Position numbers and translations under genes: made by a program | DNA from: a candidate division KSB1 bacterium | Lineage (GTDB): Bacteria > Zhuqueibacterota > JdFR-76 > DREG01 | Direction: 5' to 3' | DNA length: 37,020 bases | Assembly: GCA_022566355.1 (NCBI GenBank) | Contig: JADFJB010000033.1 | Location: 1-37,020 of the forward strand | Notes under the pieces: model-generated | Database searches by the model: none | Told to the model about the DNA's origin: nothing | What the model saw: the letters and a program-made list of their open reading frames with translations, nothing else | In this document: one piece after another, positions 8,238-16,245 of the stretch | Layout: the number at the start of each line of letters is the position of its first letter | Numbering within the stretch: position 1 is the first letter of the stretch

Positions 8238-8784
8238 ATTCCATAAAGATGCTGAAATAAGAATGAAAAAGACCATTGAATCGTTGAAACATGAATTTGG
8301 TCATATTCGAACCGGGAAAGCCACAACTGCCCTGCTAGACGGAATAAAAGTAGAATATTATGGTAACCCGGTACCTATTAACCAAGTGGCAAATGTTAGT
8401 GTCCCGGATATTCGAACGCTTGTAATTCAGCCCTGGGAAAAGAATATGCTAGGCGAAATTGAAAAAGGAATTTTAAAATCTGATTTGGGATTAAACCCTG
8501 TGAATGACGGTCAGGTTATCAGGGTTCCAATTCCTGTATTAACCGAAGAGCGCAGAAAAGATCTGGTCAAGTTAGTGAAGAAATTAGCGGAAGAAGGTAA
8601 AATCTCTTTAAGAAATATCCGCCGCGATGTGAACGATCATATCAAGAAGCGAGAAAAAGATCACGAAATTTCGGAAGATGCGGCTCATGCCGAATTGGAT
8701 GATATCCAAAAAGTAATCGATAGCTTTTCGGGAAAAATTGATGAGGTGGTGGTTGCCAAAGAAAAAGAAGTTATGGAAGTCTAA
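8227..8784 (+). CDS. frr: Ribosome recycling factor
   Basis: A 185-residue protein, the standard RRF length. It splits post-termination ribosomes together with EF-G. The conserved [19 protein letters not shown] and the C-terminal three-helix-bundle segments ([29 protein letters not shown]) are present. The ATG at 8227 lies inside the last codons of pyrH (an 11-base overlap), indicating translational coupling. A GTG at 8218 is in frame but less likely. Confidence 0.96.
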   Translation: MKSEFHKDAEIRMKKTIESLKHEFGHIRTGKATTALLDGIKVEYYGNPVPINQVANVSVPDIRTLVIQPWEKNMLGEIEKGILKSDLGLNPVNDGQVIRVPIPVLTEERRKDLVKLVKKLAEEGKISLRNIRRDVNDHIKKREKDHEISEDAAHAELDDIQKVIDSFSGKIDEVVVAKEKEVMEV

Positions 8785-8885
8785 AATTCCATCTTCTTCT
8801 TTTTATTGTTTTGCTATTGCCCTAACTCCCCAATAAGGCGATCAAATTTCTTTGAATTTATATCCTTTCTAATGCATAATTTACT

Positions 8886-9614
8886 ATGCCAAAAAATCAA
8901 ATAAACACCTGTGTTTACATTTATTTAGATCAAGTTGATTATCATCCTGTCTGGGATTTGCAAAAAAAACTTTCCGAAGCGCGTCGTCTTAACGAAATAC
9001 CAAATGCATTACTTCTGTTGCAACACCCGCCGATTATCACAATTGGAAAATCCGGAACGGACGCTAATCTTCTTGTGGAATCTGAATATTTGACAAAACA
9101 CGGTGTCGAACTAACCAAAACCGATCGCGGAGGTGATATTACATACCACGGCCCCGGTCAATTGGTAGGCTATCCAATTTTAGATTTGACAGAGCTAAAG
9201 AAGGACATTTTTTGGTATTTACGTCAGATAGAACAAGTGATTATCAATACGCTGCAGCAATTTAATATTGAAGCCACTCGAAATAAGAACTATACGGGTG
9301 TTTGGGTGAATGCTGAAAAAATAGCTGCCATTGGGGTAAAGGTCAGCAGGTGGATAACCTCCCACGGTTTTGCATTTAATATCAATCCAAATTTGGAACA
9401 TTTCGAATTGATCATTCCTTGCGGCATTCAGAATAAAAGCGTAACTTCCTTGGTAAAGATCGTCGACAAAGCTATTACTGTTGAAGATGTTTTACCAACT
9501 TTGGTAGATCAATTTGCTGCTGTATTTCAGGTGCGAATGATGCCGTTCAACCATTCAACCTGGCCGATACTTACCCATTACCTGGATAAATTTATTGGTG
9601 CTGGTAAGTTTTAG
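8886..9614 (+). CDS. lipB: Octanoyl-[acyl-carrier-protein]:protein N-octanoyltransferase
   Basis: Transfers octanoate from acyl carrier protein to lipoyl-domain lysines. RGGDITYHGPGQLVGYPI (81-98) is the family signature. The catalytic lysine is Lys145 in AEKIAAIGVK and the acyl-carrying cysteine is Cys179 in IPCGI. At 242 residues the length is normal. No clear Shine-Dalgarno precedes the ATG. LipA, which then inserts sulphur, is encoded 3 kb downstream, and a lipoylated E2 subunit lies between them. Confidence 0.95.
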   Translation: MPKNQINTCVYIYLDQVDYHPVWDLQKKLSEARRLNEIPNALLLLQHPPIITIGKSGTDANLLVESEYLTKHGVELTKTDRGGDITYHGPGQLVGYPILDLTELKKDIFWYLRQIEQVIINTLQQFNIEATRNKNYTGVWVNAEKIAAIGVKVSRWITSHGFAFNINPNLEHFELIIPCGIQNKSVTSLVKIVDKAITVEDVLPTLVDQFAAVFQVRMMPFNHSTWPILTHYLDKFIGAGKF

Positions 9615-10246
9615 TAATCCGAAAGATCTTAAATTTTGGATAATAATTGTGGATCATCATAATAATATGTAACTTATTCTTCAAAATATTATGTCAGGAT
9701 GAAGAATATTACAAAATGATTGTATCCACCTTTATAATTAAACATCTACGATGTTTTTAGTTATTTATACGAGATCTTATAGATCCATCCTAAACGAGGA
9801 TAACTCAAATCTGTGGATAGCTCATTCCTTATGAGTTAAGTTATAAATAACCTCGTAGAGATTTTATTTTTGTAGATTTGGAGTTGATCAAGGTTTTCAA
9901 ATCCTCGTAGAGGATTAATAATTAAGGATCATGAATAGTTTATGTACCGTACTTATTCTTCAAAAATAGGCACTAGCTTTAAGACCATCCGTTCAATAAA
10001 TAAAATAAATCTTATTGTTTGGAAATGTTATCATATCCGCTTACATTTTCAAATCAAAAAGTATGCAGCTTTATGATGAACCATAATTGTATGATATTTG
10101 GATTAACCTCATTTTTTTTATCGAAACCTTATTTTTAGTCCTATAATTCGAAGCATTTTTATATTTTTGTAGCTTATATTTGTTAATCTAATCCAACAAA
10201 AAAGTGGATAGGTAATTTTTTATAAAGAGTGGATTTGGAGTTACTG
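9615..10246. other. Long intergenic region with repeated and palindromic segments
   Basis: About 630 bases without a gene. It contains a 15-base direct repeat ACTTATTCTTCAAAA (9672-9686 and 9951-9965), each copy preceded by a similar GGATCAT-containing segment. CCTCGTAGAG occurs at 9852 and 9903. Hairpins include AAACATC-TAC-GATGTTT (9740-9756), AATCCTC-GTA-GAGGATT (9900-9916) and a larger one joining CGAGG/TAACTCA (9796-9808) to TGAGTTA/CCTCG (9833-9856). It may hold decayed small mobile elements or a structured RNA; the trxB promoter should be near its right end. Confidence 0.65.
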
Positions 10247-11191
10247 ATGACTGAAAAAAATCACCATAAAGTTGTGATCATCGGATCAGGACCTGCTGGA
10301 TTGACTGCCGCACTGTATAATTCACGCGCTATGTTAAATCCGGTGGTTATTGATGGAATAGAACCGGGTGGGCAATTGATGATCACATCTGATGTTGACA
10401 ACTATCCCGGTTTTCCGGAAGGCATCCTTGGACCGGAATTGATGGACAAGATGCGTAAACAGGTTGAAAGATTTGGTACAACTTTCATCAATGGACATGT
10501 CGAAGAGATTGATGTAAACAAACGGCCATTTCAGTTAACGGTTGATGATGATAAAATACTGGCTGATTCGATTATCATTGCCTCGGGAGCATCAGCAAAC
10601 TGGCTTGGACTTGACTCGGAAAACCAATTAAAAGGCAAGGGTGTTTCCGCATGTGCAACCTGTGATGGTTTTTTCTTTAAAGAAGAGGAAGTAGTCGTTA
10701 TAGGCGGTGGCGATACGGCTCTGGAAGAAGCTTTATTTTTGACTAAATTTGCAAAAAAAGTTACTGTTGTGCACAGACGCGATCAACTACGTGCTTCGAA
10801 AATTATGCAGGATAAATCTTTTGCAAATCCAAAGATTGAGTTCATTTGGGATTCCGTTGTCGAAGAAGTCCTCGGTGTTACAGAAGGTAAAGTAACCGGC
10901 GTGCGATTAAAAAATATCAAAAGTGGTGAAACCAGTCAATTGGATTGCCAGGGATTTTTTGTCGCCATTGGTCACACACCAAACACTTCACTTTTTAAGG
11001 GTAAACTGGAAATGGACGTAAATGGATATATTTTGACAAAAAACGGAACGACCTACACATCCGTTCCCGGTGTGTTTGCGTCTGGTGATGTTCAAGATTC
11101 AGTCTATCGGCAAGCAGTTACCGCAGCCGGCACAGGTTGTATGGCGGCGATCGATGCGGAAAAATTTTTAGAAGAAAACGGCGTTCATTGA
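10247..11191 (+). CDS. trxB: Thioredoxin-disulfide reductase
   Basis: An NADPH-dependent flavoenzyme that reduces thioredoxin. The FAD-binding GSGPAG is at 13-18, the redox-active CATC at 136-139, the NADPH-binding GGGDTALE near 155, and the C-terminal FAD motif at VFASGDVQD. Its 314 residues match the low-molecular-weight bacterial type. I choose the ATG at 10247, six bases after a GGAG; an upstream in-frame GTG (10229) would add six residues. It lies ahead of the E2-lipA pair, with a 150-base gap. Confidence 0.96.
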   Translation: MTEKNHHKVVIIGSGPAGLTAALYNSRAMLNPVVIDGIEPGGQLMITSDVDNYPGFPEGILGPELMDKMRKQVERFGTTFINGHVEEIDVNKRPFQLTVDDDKILADSIIIASGASANWLGLDSENQLKGKGVSACATCDGFFFKEEEVVVIGGGDTALEEALFLTKFAKKVTVVHRRDQLRASKIMQDKSFANPKIEFIWDSVVEEVLGVTEGKVTGVRLKNIKSGETSQLDCQGFFVAIGHTPNTSLFKGKLEMDVNGYILTKNGTTYTSVPGVFASGDVQDSVYRQAVTAAGTGCMAAIDAEKFLEENGVH

Positions 11192-11341
11192 AAAAGTGTT
11201 ATCTCTGGGGCGGTTAAGAATTTCTTGATAGTTCTTCTATAAATTATTAGAATTAGTCGCTTTAAAAACTGTTGTTTTATTTTTGTTCTATTGAATATTA
11301 TCTTGCGTTTCAAAGATAAATAATCAAAAAGGTGAAACATC

Positions 11342-12604
11342 ATGCAATTAGACGTAATGATGCCGCAATTAGGCGAAAGTGTGATAGAAGGAACGATCAT
11401 TAAATGGCATACTGAAATTGGCCAGACCATTGAAAAAGATGACATATTATTAGAGATCAGTACAGATAAAGTTGATACTGAAATTCCATCGCCTCACAGC
11501 GGAAAAATCATTGAGCTCCTTGCGAAAGAAGGGGACACTGTCCAAATTGGCTCGGTGATTGCAAAATTGGAATCAAACCAGGCAGGAGTTGTGGATGTAC
11601 AGCCAACAGATGGAAAGCCACAAAAACAAGTTGAACCAGGGATACATCCCGAAACTTTAATGGATGAGACTAAAGAGATCGTGGAAATTGACAAACCAGG
11701 AGTGCGGGTTTCAGGACGATTCCTATCTCCATTGGTTCGCTCCATTGCCAGACGGGAACAGATTCCCATTAACGTTTTAGAAACTTTGCCTGGTACCGGT
11801 AAAGACGGCAGGTTGCGTAAAGAAGATATACTGCAATACCTGGAGCAAAGAAAAACCGGTGTGATTTCGGAAAAAGAATGGGTAAGTGAGCCTGCTACCC
11901 AACCTGCATTTAAATTCGATGGCGATGTGAAACGGGTTCCAATGGATCACATACGCAAATCCATAGCAATTCATATGGTGTCAAGTGTAAGAACTTCTCC
12001 GCATGTAACTTCCATTCATGAAGTCGATGTAACGAGTATCATGGCTTATATTGATAAAAATCAAAATTCATTCAAACAGCGTGAAGGTGTGAAATTGACG
12101 GTTACAGCTTTCGTCGCCCAAGCTTCTGCCCGTTCTCTAAAAGAAATGCCCGTTGTTAATGCCTCAATTGATGGGACTGATATTATTTATCATAAGAATG
12201 TAAATCTGGGTATCGCGGTTGCCCTGGAAAACGGCCTGATTGTTCCGGTTGTGCGCAATGCCGATCAGTTAAGTCTATCAGGATTGGCCAAGTCAATTTA
12301 TGATCTCGCCACACGGGCCAGGACAAAAAAGCTCAAGCCCGATGAAGTTCATGGAGGCACTTTTTCTATTACCAATTTTGGGGTTTTTGATACGATAATT
12401 GCTGCACCCATTATCAACCAACCCCAGGTGGCCATTCTCGGAATCGGCAGCGCAAAACAGAGAGTAGTGGCGGTTGATGGAATGATTACAATAAGATGGA
12501 TGATGTATCTCGCCCTGACTTACGATCATCGCTTATTGGACGGCGCTAAGGGTGGGCAATTTTTACAAAGAATGACTCAAATTTTGGAAAATGTCGATGA
12601 TTAA
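11342..12604 (+). CDS. 2-oxoacid dehydrogenase E2 component (dihydrolipoamide acyltransferase)
   Basis: Core acyltransferase of a 2-oxoacid dehydrogenase complex. The N-terminal lipoyl domain has the lipoylated lysine at residue 43 (EISTDKVDTEIPSP). A peripheral-subunit-binding domain spans about 123-165 (LSPLVRSIARREQI...GKDGRLRKEDI). The catalytic domain ends with DHRLLDG, with His396 and Asp400. There is a single lipoyl domain and no E1 or E3 nearby, so the substrate (pyruvate, 2-oxoglutarate or branched-chain oxoacids) cannot be decided. It overlaps lipA, linking its expression to its own cofactor synthesis. Confidence 0.93.
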   Translation: MQLDVMMPQLGESVIEGTIIKWHTEIGQTIEKDDILLEISTDKVDTEIPSPHSGKIIELLAKEGDTVQIGSVIAKLESNQAGVVDVQPTDGKPQKQVEPGIHPETLMDETKEIVEIDKPGVRVSGRFLSPLVRSIARREQIPINVLETLPGTGKDGRLRKEDILQYLEQRKTGVISEKEWVSEPATQPAFKFDGDVKRVPMDHIRKSIAIHMVSSVRTSPHVTSIHEVDVTSIMAYIDKNQNSFKQREGVKLTVTAFVAQASARSLKEMPVVNASIDGTDIIYHKNVNLGIAVALENGLIVPVVRNADQLSLSGLAKSIYDLATRARTKKLKPDEVHGGTFSITNFGVFDTIIAAPIINQPQVAILGIGSAKQRVVAVDGMITIRWMMYLALTYDHRLLDGAKGGQFLQRMTQILENVDD

Positions 12605-13472
12605 AGTTGATGAAAAAACAGATATTAAGAGAATCCCAAAGCCGGACTGGTTAAAAGTTCGGTTGCCATTTGGACAAAAATATAGTGAAGTTAAGGATAT
12701 TGTCAAAAGTAACAAACTGAATACGGTTTGTGAAGATGCACGGTGTCCTAATATTGCCGAATGTTGGGGAAGGGGCACTGCGACCTTCATGATTTTAGGT
12801 GATATTTGCACCAGAAGCTGTGGATTTTGTGCGGTGAAAACAGGATTGCCGACCGAGTTGGATTTATTTGAACCCATTCGCGTTGCCAATGCAGTAAAAA
12901 AAATGAACTTAAAGCATGTCGTCATCACTTCGGTAAATCGAGACGAGTTGCATACAGGCGGAGCAGAAATATTTGCTGAAACGATTAAACAGATTCGGGA
13001 CAAAGTGCCTGGCTGTAAAGTTGAAATCCTTACTCCCGATTTTAAAGGAGTTGAAGAAGCGCTCGATATTGTAGTCGATGCAAACCCTGATATTTTCAGT
13101 CATAATGTGGAAACAGTGCCAAGTCTTCACAAAATTGTTCGGCCGCAAGCCAAATACGAACGTTCTTTATACGTGCTGGATTATATGAAACGGAAAGGCT
13201 TAATCATAAAATCCGGTTTGATGCTTGGGATTGGGGAGAAAAATGAAGAGGTCTTGTCAGTCCTTAAAGATTTACGCAGAATATTAGTTGATATCATCAC
13301 AATGGGTCAATATTTGCAACCTACCCCAAAACATTTACCCATAGATCGGTTTGTTACACCCGATGAATTTAATTGGTTTAAAAAAGAGTGTCTGGATATG
13401 GGTTTTAAACATGTTGAATCCGGTCCGTTGGTTCGCAGCTCATACCATGCAGATGAGCAGACGGTTTGTTGA
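12591..13472 (+). CDS. lipA: Lipoyl synthase
   Basis: A radical SAM enzyme that inserts two sulphur atoms into protein-bound octanoyl groups. The auxiliary cluster ligands C47, C52 and C58 (CEDARCPNIAEC) and the radical SAM cysteines C73, C77 and C80 (CTRSCGFC) are present, with the conserved C-terminal RSSYHADE (282-289) that supplies a serine ligand. It is 293 residues long. The start ATG overlaps the E2 gene by 14 bases; a second ATG at 12597, eight bases after GGA, is an alternative start. Coupling to the E2 gene is likely. Confidence 0.96.
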   Translation: MSMIKVDEKTDIKRIPKPDWLKVRLPFGQKYSEVKDIVKSNKLNTVCEDARCPNIAECWGRGTATFMILGDICTRSCGFCAVKTGLPTELDLFEPIRVANAVKKMNLKHVVITSVNRDELHTGGAEIFAETIKQIRDKVPGCKVEILTPDFKGVEEALDIVVDANPDIFSHNVETVPSLHKIVRPQAKYERSLYVLDYMKRKGLIIKSGLMLGIGEKNEEVLSVLKDLRRILVDIITMGQYLQPTPKHLPIDRFVTPDEFNWFKKECLDMGFKHVESGPLVRSSYHADEQTVC

Positions 13473-13489
13473 TTGATTAATCGGCTTAA

Positions 13490-13508
13490 ACCACTACCTC
13501 GTAGTGGT
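13490..13508. repeat. Palindrome with three-base loop after lipA
   Basis: ACCACTAC (13490-13497) and GTAGTGGT (13501-13508) are exact complements around the loop CTC. No T run follows, so it is not a typical terminator. It resembles the other short-loop palindromes of the window. Confidence 0.7.
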
Positions 13509-13544
13509 ACCCTAAATGGTTTTACACCGAGAATTAATTAACTT

Positions 13545-13584
13545 ATACTTCCTTAAAAGCTATCCTAAGCTCTTAAGGAGGTAT
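13545..13584. repeat. Inverted repeat upstream of the HEAT-repeat relic
   Basis: ATACTTCCTTAA (13545-13556) pairs with TTAAGGAGGTAT (13573-13584) with one G-U pair. The right arm contains AAGGAGG, so the hairpin would hide what looks like a ribosome binding site of the decayed gene that follows. Confidence 0.6.
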
Positions 13585-13602
13585 TATCATAAGTAAAAGT
13601 AA

Positions 13603-14066
13603 AATGAAACACATTCTGATATTGTGGTAGCAGAAATCGTCGCTTTTGCGAAAGTAAATTCTGGAATATATCTTGATTTGATCAAAAAGCAGCTTAATAG
13701 TACTTCCTGGTATGATGAGATAAAACAAGCTTCATTAATGCGCTGGGACAGTTAGAAGACAAAAAAATATTCCGGTAATGAAAGAAATACTCAAGTGATG
13801 ACTATTCCGGTAATGTCAGGATAGACGCTCTGAGCGTCTGAGAATCTTGTGACGCAGAAGATAAAGATTTGCATAGGTTATTGATAGGACTTAATGACTC
13901 GTCGGATTATACGATTCAAGAAACTGCCAGAGGAACGTTAGGTCGGCTTTATATGACGGAGAGTATACCGACATTAGAACTATCGTCTCGCATAATGCAG
14001 ATGCAAACCTAGTGGCTAGGCTCAAAATGCTTTGTCTGAAATAAAGCGCATTGTAAATAGTAAATA
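13603..14066 (+). pseudogene. Relic of a HEAT-repeat protein C terminus
   Basis: Joining frames recovers a coherent HEAT-like helical protein. SDIVVAEIVAFAKVNSG (from 13618) and YDEIKQASL run to about 13739. A frame change then gives NALGQLEDKK, a second gives PVMKEILK, and a third gives NVRIDALSV and, after a stop, ESCDAEDKDLHRLL and TIQETARGTLGRLY. Two more shifts give DANLVARLK and NALSEIKRIVNSK with a stop at 14064. At least five frameshifts and several stops show decay. The pattern resembles the C-terminal HEAT region of M1-type aminopeptidases (from memory, unverified). The upstream catalytic part is absent. A direct repeat TATTCCGGTAATG (13768, 13803) and a palindrome (13823-13839) lie inside. 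Confidence 0.75.
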
Positions 14067-14118
14067 AAAAATTAAGTTTCTAACAGTTATATTTAAAACA
14101 AAGTAAATGGAGGTTACT

Positions 14119-15117
14119 ATGAAGAAGATTTATACAGGCATAATGTGGGTAATCCTGGTTTTTATGATAGGATGTGGAGAAGATCAACAAGCTGTTAAAT
14201 CCGTACCCAAACCAGAGTTTATCTTAACCAGCAGTCAAACACATAACCGGTTCAGCAGCGCTATTCCTCCAGTTATTAAAGTTCCATCTGGTGCGATTGT
14301 GGAAGTTTATACAAAAGAAGCGACTGATGGACAGCTTACAAAGGAATCAACAGTTGCAGATGTTGCCAATTTGGATTTTGACCTTATACATCCGTTAACC
14401 GGACCTGTATATGTGGAAGGGGCTCAACCGGGTGATATCCTCGCTGTGACTCTGCATGAAATAGAGGTTGGAGATTGGGGCTGGGCTTGTATCATTCCTG
14501 GTTTTGGGTTCTTGGCTGATGAATTCACCGAACCTTATCTGAAGATATTCACCATTAATAAAAATGCAAAATCCACGAAGTTTAATGATAAAATCCAAAT
14601 ACCGCTACAACCTTTCCCCGGTGTGATGGGCGTGGCGCCTGCTACCGAAGAGATGCTTTCCACAATTCCACCCCGAGAAAACGGTGGAAATATGGATAAT
14701 CGTTATTTAACAGAAGGTGTGACGGTTTATTTTCCGGTATTTGTCGAAGGTGCATTGTTTTCCATTGGGGATACCCACGCCGCCCAGGGAATGGGTGAAG
14801 TTTGCGGAACTGCAATCGAATCTCCTATGAGAATTATTTATGAAGTGAAGGTGATCAAAGGGGAACGCAAGATCTCAGAACCACAATACGAAACGGATGA
14901 ATATTATGCAGTCTCGGCTTTTGCACCAACCTTGGATGAAGCCGCAAAAAAAGCTACTCGATTTATGATAGACTATTTGGTGGAGGTACATGGATTGGAG
15001 CGTGCGGACGCTTATGTTCTTTGTTCACTGGCCGGAGAACTCAAAATTGTGGAAGTTGTGGACGTTCCTAATTTTCTGGTTGCAATGCATATGCCTAAGA
15101 AGGTTCTAGGAATTTAA
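14119..15117 (+). CDS. Acetamidase/formamidase family lipoprotein
   Basis: The family hydrolyses short amides to acid and ammonia. Diagnostic segments are GVMGVAPA, the GGNMDNRYLTEG stretch and IGDTHAAQGMGEVCGTAIE. The ATG at 14119 follows a GGAGG; an upstream ATG at 14107 overlaps that site and is unlikely. From 14119 the N terminus is MKKIYTGIMWVILVFMIGC, a lipoprotein signal with Cys19 as the acylated residue, so the enzyme should be anchored in the envelope. Most studied members are cytoplasmic, so the location is unusual. It has 332 residues. The substrate is unknown; cyclic amides or formamide are possibilities only. Confidence 0.88.
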   Translation: MKKIYTGIMWVILVFMIGCGEDQQAVKSVPKPEFILTSSQTHNRFSSAIPPVIKVPSGAIVEVYTKEATDGQLTKESTVADVANLDFDLIHPLTGPVYVEGAQPGDILAVTLHEIEVGDWGWACIIPGFGFLADEFTEPYLKIFTINKNAKSTKFNDKIQIPLQPFPGVMGVAPATEEMLSTIPPRENGGNMDNRYLTEGVTVYFPVFVEGALFSIGDTHAAQGMGEVCGTAIESPMRIIYEVKVIKGERKISEPQYETDEYYAVSAFAPTLDEAAKKATRFMIDYLVEVHGLERADAYVLCSLAGELKIVEVVDVPNFLVAMHMPKKVLGI

Positions 15118-15236
15118 TTGAACTCATGAAAATGAATTTGTTAATTACTCCATTAGCGAAATATTTTGATCATTTCAAAATTAAATTAGTAGAATAACCC
15201 AATAAAATAAATTTGCTAAATAAATGGAGAGTCAAA

Positions 15237-15869
15237 ATGCATTATAGATTAATCAGATATTATACATTTATCATCTTTATGCTATTTATATTTCCATCCC
15301 AAGTAACCAGCCAGGTGAGTATAAGTAAAGGAATAAAATTTGGTCTGAATATCGCTAAGTTTACAGGAGATGATGCTGAAGGATCCGAGAATTTAACCGG
15401 TCTTGTCGTCGGTGGCCATTTACGTTTTGGCGCTGGTTTTTTATCAATTCAACCTGAACTTCTTTTCACTAGAAAAGGGGTAAAAACAAATGACATTGAA
15501 GAGGGTACCGAAATAAAAATTAAGAATGATTATTTGGAAATTCCTGTCCTGATCAGACTTGGATTTGGTCATTCTCCCGGTTTAAAACCCAGTCTCTTTG
15601 CGGGGCCATCTGCATCCTTGCTTGTGAACAGCAGGGGCTTAACAACGTTCGGAGGAGGTCAATCATCTATTGAAGTTGATGCCAACCATCTATTCAAAGA
15701 ATTTGAACTGGGATTTGTTATTGGCGCCGGTATTGATTTTACACTCGGGTTTAGAACATTACTATTTGAAGTAAGGTATTCAGGAGGACTGTCATCGATA
15801 GATGATTCAGGAGATGACGGCGATATAAAAAATAGTGTAATATCTATAATGGGTGGTTTGGCTTTTTAA
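15237..15869 (+). CDS. Small outer-membrane beta-barrel protein (copy A)
   Basis: A 210-residue exported protein. The signal peptide ends near TSQVSISKGIKFG. The rest alternates polar and hydrophobic residues with many glycines, as in eight-stranded PorT/OmpX-like barrels (GGHLRFGAGFLSIQPELLFTR). I use the ATG at 15237 after GGAGA; a TTG at 15213 would add eight residues ahead of the signal peptide. It is a paralogue of the protein encoded at 16246: both share SKGIK/GKGIKAGL, TGDD, YLEIPVL and a terminal KNSV motif. Its role, perhaps structural, is unknown. Confidence 0.82.
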   Translation: MHYRLIRYYTFIIFMLFIFPSQVTSQVSISKGIKFGLNIAKFTGDDAEGSENLTGLVVGGHLRFGAGFLSIQPELLFTRKGVKTNDIEEGTEIKIKNDYLEIPVLIRLGFGHSPGLKPSLFAGPSASLLVNSRGLTTFGGGQSSIEVDANHLFKEFELGFVIGAGIDFTLGFRTLLFEVRYSGGLSSIDDSGDDGDIKNSVISIMGGLAF

Positions 15870-16245
15870 ACCATTCTTTCTATTTCAAATTATTAAATTC
15901 CTATTTGTTTAAAATCGCAGCTTGTTGTTAAAAATCTAGAATTCTACAATCAAAGCATTATTTTCAAGCTTTGTTATTAAATTATTCCTACATTTCAATT
16001 GACTAATAATAATTAAAGGTGTGTTCATTCTAAAAGGTGGGATACCGATTCCATCGCTGTCATAAGTATTTGTTTTTATGTATCGATTTTTTTTTAGAAA
16101 AGCGATTGAATCGGTTTTTAGAGTAGACTCAAAGGTTTAATACAAAATAAAAATAACTGGAGGTTTGCAATAAATCTGGGCTATTCACCTTGGTTAATAT
16201 GAAATTATAAAGTATTATTCGACCAATGATTGGAGGTAGTTTTAA
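15870..16245. other. Intergenic region holding the second 37-bp repeat
   Basis: A 376-base gap between two paralogous barrel genes. Apart from the inverted-repeat element at about 16029-16132 it is featureless AT-rich DNA. A GGAGG lies shortly before the next start codon. Confidence 0.7.
16044..16132. repeat. Dispersed 37-bp repeat, copy 2, with upstream inverted arm
   Basis: Bases 16096-16132 are identical to 1-37. Within it AGCGATTGAATCGGT (16101-16115) is the complement, with one mismatch, of ACCGATTCCATCGCT (16044-16058), giving a 15-base-pair stem and a 42-base loop. TCTAAAA just upstream of the left arm matches the complement of TTTTAGA after the right arm, interrupted by eight extra bases. 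This suggests an element of about 100 bases with inverted ends. Confidence 0.8.

Noticed and set aside
12563-13003. 146-codon minus-strand ORF opposite lipA
   Set aside because: It is the shadow of the lipA coding frame; lipA has all catalytic cysteines.
13604-13630. Short ORF starting at ATG 13604 after AAGGAGG
   Set aside because: It ends after eight codons in a frame different from the HEAT-like relic; most likely part of the decayed gene.
14107-14118. ATG at 14107 as the start of the acetamidase gene
   Set aside because: It overlaps the GGAGG that serves the ATG at 14119, and the lipoprotein signal fits 14119.
1-16132. The 37-bp direct repeats as attachment sites bounding an integrated element
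   Set aside because: The 16 kb between them is core metabolic and ribosomal genes with no integrase, so a dispersed small repeat is the simpler reading.
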